The position numbers and the translations under genes are program-made. The notes below the pieces were generated by a model that did not search any database, was not told the origin of the DNA, and was given only the letters and a program-made list of their open reading frames with translations. DNA of 64,000 bases from Clavelina lepadiformis. Lineage: Eukaryota; Chordata; Ascidiacea; Aplousobranchia; Clavelinidae. How positions within the stretch are numbered: position 1 is the first letter of the stretch; each line of letters begins with the position of its first letter. Positions 46,562 to 58,600 of this stretch are shown piece after piece. The stretch is taken from the NCBI RefSeq assembly GCF_947623445.1, contig NC_135247.1:1242501-1306500 (forward strand), read 5' to 3'.

Positions 46562-46806
46562 TTAACCTGGGCGTCTAAAGACTTTCATGTCTCCTGACAC
46601 ATCAGCTTGACTACACGTGGAAATGAATGACTCATGATCAGACCGAACCCGCGTGTTCGGTGGTGTCCTGAATGGGGGATTATCTGGTCGACGAAATCTC
46701 AGGGACATTTGCAGAGTTTTTTGCTCACTGGCTCTGATTTCCTGTTCAGCTGTCGGCTCTGTCAGTTGCCGTGAACTGAAATATTGTAGGCTATCTTGTA
46801 TTGCGT
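46562..46806 (-). CDS. Possible isolated exon, unknown protein
   Basis: An open segment after an acceptor-like gttgcag at about 46807, coding about 80 polar residues with Gln, Glu, Arg, Ser and Pro (SRQLTEPTAEQEIRASEQ, RFRRPDNPPFRTPPNTRV). It ends in TAA, or splices at the CCCAG/gttaa donor just before it. The composition looks coding rather than random, but I find no partner exons, domain or polyadenylation signal. It may belong to an unseen gene, an old gene fragment or chance. Confidence 0.25.
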
Positions 46807-46831
46807 AACTGCAACAACCAACGACATGCAC

Positions 46832-49036
46832 TAACCACGACAGCGAAACTTCTTTTGTAGAGAAGTCTTACACAGACGTCTACTATAATGTGAGATATGG
46901 TGGTAAAATTTCGACGCATTTTTAGCCCTGGCGTACAATGAAACAACGGCAAAAACTGAAAAGGCGACACAACTTACAATGCGCTGCGTCGAAATGACTA
47001 ATTCGGTTTAGTCGTCTAGTTGTTATTTAGTTAGCTAGTCAGCTGACTCAGATAATTCACTCCACTTTCCAACTGTTAACTCCTCACACGACTCGTGTTG
47101 ACCCATAAAACGATTAATTAAATGTGGGTCGACAAGAACGGCAATCATTGAGAAGTAGGTCATGCGGCACAGAACAATGGTTGGGAGACGAAAAGTCAGT
47201 TAACGATTTTCTACGAAATTAGTACAGCAATAAATTGATCGCGTTATTGAACTGTGTCCAGCGGCGCGTTTAGGACTCTATTGAAGGGGGGCAGCGGCAG
47301 AAAGTTTTGAAAAGCTGGGTCTAAAATTCCCTTGTTTGTCCACCTCGCCCAAAATGTGTAATAAACTTTTTAAAATGCCCTTTCGTTATCACACATGAAG
47401 CCCACTGCTGCATACGCTTTACCAACTTTTCATTGCTAGATAGCCTGACAGCTGTTTGTGTTGGTACACTTCATTTCTAGAAATTTCGTTGCGCCCAATC
47501 AGTTAGCGCTGATTTCGCGCCATTCAGCCACAAGCGCAATAACACGCCTGAAACACGATAGTGGCACGTGGTCGTAACTGTTGTTGCCACTACCGTACTG
47601 CTGTCATTCTACGATTGGTGCTGTCAATTCCCAACTTAGGTAGATTGGCGGGTTTCGTGACCGTGCTAGTTGTTACCAGCAATTATTTCTGAGCACGTTT
47701 TAAGCCTTTTCGTGTTTGTTACTTTTTCCCGTTCATTAGCATATGCTAATAACAATCGGTTTAATTTTTTCGTTTCCACCGCGCTTTTGACAAAAATTAG
47801 AATGATTGACGCTTACTGTCGTTATCCAGTGCGACCAATGCATAGCTGCCAGCAGACAGTAGCCTATTAGCGCAATATTGTCTATAACCGTCATTATCTA
47901 AAATCAGCGTTATCATTTACTCATTACTGACAATTTCAAACTCTCTGTACAGTCAGATAAACCCACAAATCGCTGACCAAATTTTACAAAATGCGCGCAA
48001 AATATTAGTTTTTTGAGAACTTCTTGTAGTGAACAACACAAGCGCATTTATGTTCTTTCGTGACAAACTCAAAAACACTGCACCGGCTTTCTGCCGAGAC
48101 GTTTACACATTTAACTAAAATAAGTCTACAAATCATCTCTTGCGCATGGGCATTCACGCCTTCAAACCACGTCCTTCGCTCAAAGAGTGGAATCGCAATA
48201 CTGAAAAAACCTGCATGTGACGTCGAACAAACAACAGAGGACCCGACTACTGTTTTAAACTGTTTGTTTTGTTTGAAGAATGACGCGGCGAGTTAGAAAG
48301 GCAATTAGGATTAGAAACCTCCACCAGGGGCAGAAAAATAATACCGATAATTAATTTTAGAGAGTAACTGTTAATTTAGAAGTGTTATTCAGACGCAGTC
48401 CAGTGTGCTATTTAGAAGGTGCTGCCCGATCTTTAATAGTTTACTGGTCGGCTCAACTGTATATTTGAAAATCTTTGATAAAGGGTTGCTTCGGGCGCTG
48501 TGACTGTTTTTCTACTCCTTACAAATTCAAACTACATCATACAAGTCCATACAATTGGTATTAAACTGCTACAATATTGACCATTTTTAACTTGCGTCTG
48601 GAATCCAAGCGTGAATGAGCACAAACAACTTGCAATTCTAAATAATCACCAGTTTAACACCACGTGATTCATCTTCACCGAAGCAGAAACGAAATAATGA
48701 AAATGATTGCTTAAAGTACAACCTATTTTTTAACGTAGACTACTTTTTTTATATTTGAAACACTTTGTTAACCACATCTAAAAACAGCGGTTGAGTTTAA
48801 TGCATATTAACATACTCTAAGAATTAGACGTTTTAAATAGAATTTGCAATATGTTGCACATATATGTACAAAATACAAATTTCACAAAGTAATTTTTAAA
48901 ATGTTTCAAATTTGCGTTTCTATAGAAGTGCTTGTACATACAATGACGACAAATTAATAACACAATAAAGATAATTATAAGGAAATAAACAAAATCACAG
49001 TTACAGTTCTTAAACGCAGATCAACGTAAAAATTGC
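46832..49036. other. Intergenic stretch before the TIR gene 3' end
   Basis: No supported gene, RNA or repeat seen. It includes several short AT-rich frames on both strands without coding character. Confidence 0.5.
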
Positions 49037-49624
49037 TTAGATTAAATTTTCCAAAGCTTCTGTGAGACGACCGATCTGGGTTAATGTCAGGCTATGATCG
49101 CTCCTCAGAGCGTTGTAGTACAGGTCCTGACATTTCTTCATCAGCTTGTGAAGTTGATAAAGGTCGGTTCCATTGAAGTTTGACATCACCAGCTCAATAT
49201 CAGCTGAAAATTTAAGGAAATTTAGTCTGATTTCCTAAGAAGTGGAAAGGGAAGATTACGATACCAAGATGCTTCAACGATCCTTTACTATGGAGTTGAT
49301 TGAATCGCTCGCTTTTGTTATGAACCAAATGAACTTATATGACTTTTTAAAAGGGACTAAAAAGTTTAGTAAAGTTTAATATTGCTTTCACCTGCTGATG
49401 ACAAACCTAAGTTCAGGAAACTATTCACATGTTTTACAACACTTCCATAAACGCAGAAGCAATGATCGTCTCCTATTAAGAATTTTAAATAAAACTGCCG
49501 GTAATGCACTAACCAATTCCATTCCTCTCGGCCCACGATCTTACGTCAGACGAGGTCCAGGATTTGATTGACGTAACAGTCCGTGATTGGGCAACAGGTG
49601 GACAGGCGTCTGGTGCGTCAACAG
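49037..49624 (-). other. C-terminal SAM-like domain exons of the TIR gene
   Basis: Exons 49514-49624 and 49037-49203 (stop TAA at 49037-49039) code WTSSDVRSWAERNGI, then NFNGTDLYQLHKLMKKC, then a leucine-rich helix. This resembles a SAM domain: W, the DV-W pair, a glycine, then L-L. The fold assignment is by pattern only. Confidence 0.6.
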
Positions 49625-52600
49625 CTAAGAATATAGAGGTAGATGTAAATAATGAATAGCGATATCTTAAGAATAAAAAATGAATTGCTGTGAATTTGAC
49701 AAAACAGCGTGGGCATAAACTTTCTTAACACAATGTAGCGACAATAGCAAAATTTGGAGAATAAATGTATTATACTATACACCAGGGGTCGGCAACGTAC
49801 GGCCCGCGGGCCGGATCCGGCCCGCCAAGCAAAATCATCCGGCCCGTAGCATTTTTGCAAATTGTAGTAATTACCGTATTTTACGGACCATAAGGCGCAC
49901 CCGATTATAAGGCGCACTGTCAATAAATTGCTTTGATTAGTTTTTTGTTCATACATAAGGCGCACCGGGCTATAGAGCGCAACGTATTTTAAGGAGTATG
50001 GGTTACCGTATAAAGCTCATTAAACAAAAATGCTCATTATATGGCGCACTCAGAATACTCCCCCGCACGTGGTAATTGTTTCGTTGCGCGTCCGTTTTTT
50101 TCCACCCCATTCCTTTCTGCACTGCTTGCGCACAAGACGTGAGTTCGATTAAAGTCTTGAACTAAGAAGGTCGTGTCTTTTTCTTTTCAATATATGAGCG
50201 AAGCTAGCATACAACTGAAGCAGCAGCCTTCTGAGTCAGGAGTCAGCAACCGAACAACGCACCAGCGTTAACCTTCGCCATATATTCTTATGGTCCGTAA
50301 AATACGGTATGTGCTTTCTTCAGATAACGTAGGGCAGGGGTTCCCAACCTTTTTATGTTCTCGTACCACTTAGCCACCACGGATTGTCAACACGTACCAC
50401 TATTTTCAAAACAACTAATTTAATCCAATATTAAATTAGAACAATAACAAATACAGTCGAACAACTATTTTCGTCAATGAAGCTCGCCAAGAGCAAGTTG
50501 AGAACACAACTTACTGATGACCACTTGCAAGATGTTATGGTTCTCGCCTCATCCAATCTACCACCTGACCTTCCGAAACTTTCTAGCACGAAACAACATC
50601 AAATATCACATTAATGTTGTGCTGTCAGTAAAAGTACTTGGTGCTTTCGTTATGAATTGTTGCTATTTTTCTTAGGATTAATTCATATAGGCCTAGCTAA
50701 ATTTGGAGATAATCTGATAAGAACGCCCTGATTCGCCAATTTTAACAACATTATGAAATGTGAAGGAAACGGAAGTGCAAATGGAAAATTTGTACGGCCC
50801 GTTGACACCTGCACAGTTTGGTTTTGGCCCGCGCCTGAAGAAAGGTTGCCGACCCCTGCTATACACCAACTAAAATTCTAAAAATTGTTCTCGTCACTAA
50901 CTTGAAAATGACAAGCATAAAATTAAAAGGGTTTGTTGAAAGCTATAAAGCTAGGTTCAGTTGTATTATTGCTTAACTGTAAATGGCCTACTGTCAATGA
51001 TGTTCAGTCAATTGCTGTTTATATGAAAGAAGAAACTTTTACCATAACAATTGTAAAAAAACTTACAAGTTAAATACTATACTATGTATAGGCTCACAAA
51101 CAAAACTTCTTTCTACAAAGGGTATTAGTTTAATGACAGCATCAATTACTCACTAGTAATAGAACCTGGAGTTTGAATTTCAGTCATGATTCTCTCTTCC
51201 ACATCATGGAACTTCTCTTCACAATCATCGTCATTGCTTAGGTCAATATATAATGTCATACCAAGCAATGCTCCTAACCATCCTTTTGGATCATAGCCTG
51301 GTTCCAGAAGCAGGGGAATGATTGGCTTTTTGCGTTTGTACGCGTATTCAGCTTCTGTGAAATTGAATATTTAAATGCAAATGAAAGACATGACTTAATT
51401 CATACAATAAGTAAGACGTCCCGGCACGGAAACCTACCAGTCCTGCAATTGTTGCTGTTCTTATAATCATCAGTCATCGCTATCACAACCACTTCAGCGT
51501 CCTCAACTGCGTGTGCCATCTCATCAAGAATAGATTTTTTCATCTTATCAACATCAACCCAAGTCTCGAATCCAATTTTCTTCAGATAATCTCTCAACTA
51601 AAAGTGATAATGGTTTCTACGAACTCAGTAGCTAAAACACTCAAACTTTTTTCTTGTTGGTTTTGATTTAGTCTATTTTTGAAACTTTTAATATTTTAGC
51701 ACTTGTTTTTCCACAAGTCCTATAAACGGACAAAAAAACTATAAATTAAGATTATTAACGATGTTATAAGTTTCTATCACACAACTTCACTTTATAAAAA
51801 TGTTTTATCATCAAGCTGATGAATATGTCCATCCTACTTTAAGCATTATTGGTTGTTTGTTCCATTGATAACTTATCATGACGTGTTTGCCTTTTCTAGG
51901 CGTCTTTTTCATTTCCTCTGTCTCTGGTTGAGCTCTTTCAATATTGAAAATAATTCCCTCACATGAAAACTTAATCTTAGATTCCGTATTTGGATCTGAC
52001 AAAATACGATGTACAGCTTCCAGCAGGCCTGGTTCCTAGAAAACATGCAATAGGTAAAATGTTATGAAGCTTTGATAAATAACTAAATCTCATTTTTCTA
52101 ACTGACACAAAAATAACTTTCAATTTAAAAAAACTATCGACAATTTTTGTTGGCCAACCTGTCGTATTTTATCTTTATTATCTGGAAGAAAAGAGAGAGT
52201 CCAAACACAGTTTGATGCTGCCTGCACTTGTTCTGATGGAGAGGTTGGACCAAGCATTCGTTTTAACAATGAGAGCGCATTCAACTCAACAATAGATTTC
52301 TTAAAAAAAGTTTTGATGTTATATTCTGTAACGCACATTGCTGCCCTGATAATCTGAATAATGAATGGTTTTAACTTACCTTATTGCTTTCGTTACTAGC
52401 AAGTTTGTCTAAGCCAATCACTAACTCTGTGGTGGAAAAAGAAATGCTGGTGTCCGCATGAGCAAGGGACATCATACAAATGGGGTTATTCAAGGCATTT
52501 TTAAGTCGTTCAACAATAAAAGATATAACATTTTTTCCTTTACAAAAAATTAAAATGAAGTAAGTATTATCTTTACACGAAATATGCTGCAAAAATCAAG

Positions 52601-55600
52601 TTACATACCGCACTTAAAACAGCGCACAATTTTCATGACTGTTTCTTAACACAGCTTGAAGGCAAAGCTAGTTAGTCTCAGAAATCAAAAAAGCTGAGAT
52701 GCAAAAATACCTGCCATTATCTTATCATTTTCTTCTTCAGTAATGCAATGCGCAGCAGCCATGATTACCAAAGTTTTCAACACTAACTTATCATGGTCAT
52801 AATAATTTAGAATCTTCTTCAGTCCTCCATTGCATCGAATAAGAGAACTTATAGGGTGGAAATGCCTTGTCATATTCACCAAGGTGCATACGGTGGCCTT
52901 GCAAAAATTTCAATAAATATATTTTGAACCACTAAGTTTTAAATCTACTTTGTGTTGGATACGTTACCTCTACTGCCCAAATGCGCTTTTCATCTGTTAA
53001 ATTGTCAATTCGAAGTTCTGTTAAATCAAACTCGCTCATGCAACACTCAATAAAGATTTTGTTCTCATAAACTGCTTTGGCTAAGTTCAGACAATCATCA
53101 GAAAAGTTCCAAAACAAATTTTTCATCTAAAAAATAACACAGATATCACTGGGTGTTTCAGGACTGATATATCTCAGAGTTCTTCTGGCAGAAGTTTTGC
53201 CAAAAGCATTGATTGAGCGGAATGAAAACTTACTTATTTTGAAAGATTGTAAGCAGGTTCCACAAAATTGTGAGATACCTCATAAAATGAAAAGATGGAA
53301 ATAACTTGTGTTTAATATTTTAACTAACAGGTAACCTACATATTGGTACGCTGGGCAAGTTAAAAACTTGAACTTTTCATCTTTTGTAACGTGGCAGAAG
53401 TCCCAAACACGAATGCAGACGTCAATGTATTTATATTCCACCATCAAATCACCAATAAAAATAATTACATGTGAGTTCTTTTTCCTATACTTGGTGTATA
53501 TCTGTGTGGAAAAATGTATTGTTTTAAAGCAGCTTTGCAGCCATGCAAGCTTTTAAGTTAACTTCTGAGATGAATAAATTTGGTCTCAGTCTCAACGTTT
53601 AATGGACATCTGGAAAAAGTTTGAATCCAGTGATTTTTTATTCCAAGAAGCTGTAAAATGTTGAGCAAATGTTGCCCAAGTTGGAACCGATTAAGATAGT
53701 ATCTACTTATTTTTATCAGGAAACTGAATAAGCCAGAAAAATTGACAGGCAAATGGTATAAAAATTTCATCCTTGGAATGAGGAAAGTCTTTGCATAACG
53801 TAACCTAGCTAATGATTCTTAATCGATTGAGCCCGGGTTTTTGAGCTGGTATATGTGCAAGTTTCAGCGATAGATACATATCTTTCATAAATTAAGCATT
53901 AAAGTTTCATAATGTTGCAATACTTTTAACAAGGTTAGATTACTAGTGATAGAAAAATGATAACAATGCTAGTTTATAATCTTTTTATATAGTTTATAGA
54001 AACAGCACAAAATTTTATTTTATCATTTTACCCAATCCAGAAAGACCAAAATTTGTTCTCCAGCATCGTCCCAGGGTGTTGGTAGGTCATACAGATCCTG
54101 AAGCGCAACCTGTAATGTATAAAACAACGTGAAAAGATGCTTATTATTCTTTAGATCAGCTGCATTCACAAGAACAACATCAGCTGAGTTTTCGAAACAA
54201 TACTCAACCTTGTCTGATTGAAAATATAATATCCTGCCATGTTTTGAAATAACTTAATTGTTCAATTGTTAAATAAATACCTCTACTGCTCGGATCATCA
54301 TTTCATCTTCACTGCGTCGTCTATCTTCAGCCAAAAGTTCATTGTCGTCATCTAAAAACTGATTCTCACCTGTCAGAAAATGTTGAAACAAGGTAGATGC
54401 ATAAAAAATGGAATTACATTCATAAGTTAAGATTGCGATCTAAACATACGTAGTGATCTATTCTAAACCAGGACTTTGAGAGGTTTTCATTTGAATCTAT
54501 TGTTTCAGGTAAGATTTTCTGTTTTTGTGATCCCATCACAACCTGAAAACCTTGAAATAGTTAACAACAACTTTTCTCCAGAAGTAGAAATGCATAAGTT
54601 CAGGAAAAATCATTTAACGTATGTTTGATTCAAAAGAACAACTTTATTGTGTTTGTCTTGTGTAAATGGGTTGATAATTAATAAGCTAGTATTGATATGT
54701 AGTAAATTAAATAGTTGGTAATAATAGGGTAATAACTCTAACTTACCCTTTACAACGCAAGCAAAGGCATGCAAAAACTTGGGTACATACGGCTACCGAA
54801 AACTCAGTTAACATTTAGGTCCTGCCAGTTAACAGTATGATAATTTCGCTCACAACTGGACATTACTCTAACTTAAAGCTATATCCTTTTATGAACATTG
54901 TGGATCGAATCTTAACAAACATGTTTAAAAAGAAATTTGTTAAAGAACCATCAAATTTTTTGGTTGCTTTCTACAAGTGTCTCTTGTTGCTCGAAATAAA
55001 GTGAAATAAAAAGAAAGTTAAACGAGTGAAGTTTTGTTTTTTAACCGTGGAAAAAAGTGCTGAGCAATGTTACATCACCATAAAAAACACTAGTTCACAC
55101 GCAGTGTAATAAAAGGAAAACAATGGAAAAATGTAAATTATACTGACACTACAGTATAACAAGAGAAGGCAAACTAAACCACCAAACCTTAACTATAGAT
55201 TACATATCGCAACCACCAGTGCCATGCACACACATATATAACTTACTTGCCAACATCAACATGTTCTCTTCATCAGAAATATAGTTTGCAAGAGCCATGA
55301 AAACATAAGTTCCAACTTTTAACTCATTAATTGTTTGATACTTTGAAATCTTTTCCAAATCTCCCTTGCATCGTATCAAACAACTTACAGGAAGAAAATT
55401 TCTCATCATGTTTTTCAGGATGTTAAAAGTGGCCTTAACATAAATCAGGAAATCGCTTAATAAAAATTATGTCAAACAACTAACTTAGAAAAATAGCATT
55501 ATCTTCTTGAGATTACCTCTACTGCCTTAATATGGCTTTCATCGGTTAAATGTTCCACATTAAGCTCTGGTAAGTCAAATTCACCCATGCAACGTCTTAT

Positions 55601-58600
55601 GAATGTCTTATTCTGGAAAGCTGCTTTGGCCAAGTCGAGGCAAGTATCAGAAAAGTTCCATAAAACATATTTCATCTGAAAAAACAACAAATTACTTTTA
55701 TATGTTATATATATATATATATATGTTTCCCCATTACATAGATAGTTTTCAAACTACTCAAGAAAAGTGTTGCAAAAGCGATGGTTCTGTGCCAACAATT
55801 ACCACAGTTCAAAGAATTGTTAAATTTTTATGATAAAATGTTGTTATACAAAATATTTTAAAAAACGCTTCATAAACACAAAGGTGTAAAATATCCTTTA
55901 CATCAAAGGATGATATGGCTGCTTCAATTACATACCAAAGACATACGGTAGAAGTTTCACAACACTTACGTTTTGGTATGTTTTAGAAGAAATAAACATG
56001 AACTTTTCATCCGTCGTGTTGTGACAGAAGTCCCAGATACGAATGCAGACATCAATGAATTTATATTCCACCATCAATGTTCCAATAGAAACAATTGCCG
56101 GTAAATTATTCTTAAGATACATGCAGTTTACCTGTTTGGGAACATTTTGTTGCTCACAGTTAGTAATTAACCAATTAAAAGTTCATTTTAGCTAAAAAAT
56201 AAATGCTGACGATTTAATAAGTAGTTAAAAGGCAGTTGTCTAATTGGGTTTAATAAAGAGTTTAACAGGTAATAAATTGATTTGAACAAGATCTGATATG
56301 TTGCAATTGCTCACATAAAATAAAACAACAAATGTGTAGATACATTTCATAACTTACAAAATGTGCTATGGATATAGATTAACTGTTAATGTTTTGCTTT
56401 TTTTCTGTACATTTACGCAACTCAAGCATCACTTTATACGAAATTAATCGCAAATTTATAGGCTACTGAAGCCTCATAAAACCATTATGAGATAAATAAG
56501 CTATAGATAAATGAGCAATGGCATGGCATGAAACTACCATTGCAAAAAAACTCCACCCTCCTCTCAAAAAAATAAAAGCAATCACTGATTCTATTTCTTA
56601 CCGCAAGTAGAAAATACAAAATATTTCCTCCACGATCATCCCAGGGTGTTGGTAGGTCATACAGATCCTGTAGTGCGACCTGTAATAAAAAACATCGACT
56701 AGAAGTTCATTATTGTTTAAATCTACAGCCCTAATAAGGAACAACATCAGCTGAGTATGGAAATAATTCCAACGAGACTTAAAAAGTAATCTGATCATAC
56801 AGCATGATGCTGTAGAATATCTTTGTATTAACTCTTATTTAAATATCTGCATACCTTGATTGCCCAGATCAACATCTCATCTTCAGTTCTAACTTGCTCC
56901 TCAGTCATTAGACCATTGTCATCGTCATGAAACTGATTCTCATCTTAGAATTTTTAGTACATTGCGTAAAACATATTGATGAGTTTATTTAAGATTTATT
57001 TATGACATCATCTATATTCACAGAAACACCACCATGTTGTAATGCATGCTATGAGGTTCAACCGATGAAGCTTTTTGTTTATAAAATATATGAATTCAAC
57101 GAAAAAAAGAGAGGGCATTTTTAAACTATTGTCACTTTTATCACTGATGTTTTGTTTGAAAACAGTTTTTCAGATTTATTTTCTGACTTTCTTCCAGATG
57201 CCCAGATGCACGTAGGCCTAGCTTGTAGTTCAAGGCCTAGTAAGGCTTGAGTTTTCAGGATAAGTTTTGGGATCAGACAAGCATGAAAAGTTAGAGAAAA
57301 GTTGTTTTCACCTGCTATGTCACTGTATACCACAGGGCAAGTGATATATGGGTCATGCTTAGATTCACTATGCATCAATCGCTAATTTTTCAAACAACCA
57401 ATATCTAGTGATTCTATATTTCATCTCATTCGATAGATTACACTCTAATTATCAAGTAACCACCTTGCAGCCTATATCACGATTTATGAACCAATTCGTA
57501 CGGTACCTTGACCTACTAATTTAGTTTATAAGCACGAGATACCTCACAGCACAACACAACAGTAACACATTCACATGTTACATTGCCTTACAAACTACAG
57601 GTACAAAGATGTGCAATGATGTGAAATCGCTTAATGTCTTAAACACAAATACAAGGCATTACCGACAGGCGTTACATATTTTTGTAGGCCTGATGGTGAC
57701 GCAGTTCAAACCTTGTACTAAGCTGCATAAGTTGTGTCACTTCCATATACGGAAAATAAAGCCTAATAAGAGGAAATAAGGACAAAAATACTCTATACTA
57801 CTGTTTACTGGTAAGTATCGACACATTACTTTTTATCCTAACAGAGTGAGCTTCTCCACACACTAAAATCAAGTTTACAAGCAGAGAGCAGTCAGATCAA
57901 GTCAAAGACTCGAGTCATTACAACACTGACAAAGAGGTAAAAAAGTGGCATATGACAAACCTGCCAACACTTTGTTGTTTTGGTTTTCAGTAATACAGTA
58001 AGTAACAGTGAAAATAACTGTATTTTTCAATCCAGAGTCATTGTAGGTGTAATACTTCAGAATTTTCGCCAACCCTCCATTGCGTCGTATCAGAGAACTT
58101 ACAGGATGAAAATTTCTTGTCATATTTTGAAGTATTGCCATGGTCGCCTATGTATAAAATCAGCAATAGTGTCCAAAAAATTACAAGCTCACAAACATCA
58201 CCTTTCTTGGTTACCTTTACTGCATCAAAGCATTTTTGATCTTTTAAGTTGTCAACACTAAGTTCTGGTAAGTCAAATTCACTCATGCATCGTTCAATGA
58301 AGCTTTTATTTTTGTAAGCAGCTTTTGCAAAATTGGGACAATCATAAGAAAAATTCCACAGAACCTTCTTCATCTGATAAACAACAAATTTAAAGTAAGA
58401 TTTCTGTAAACGTTTCTGATATATATTCCTTCACTATACTTACATATACATAAGTGCTGCAAGATAAGAAACTAAATTTGTCATCCCCAGTGTTGTGACA
58501 AAAGTCCCAGATACGAGTGCAGACATCAATGAATTTATATTCCACCAACAACGTTCCAATAGAAACAATTACCGGTAAAGTTACTCCAAAGTCTGTGTGA

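Noticed and set aside
54447..54546. Open segment with an ATG (MGSQKQK) and gtatg donor upstream of module 1
   Set aside because: The donor is phase 0, incompatible with the phase-1 acceptor of exon 54281-54369.
55706..55724. Short TA microsatellite
   Set aside because: Ordinary simple repeat of about 19 bases in an intron.
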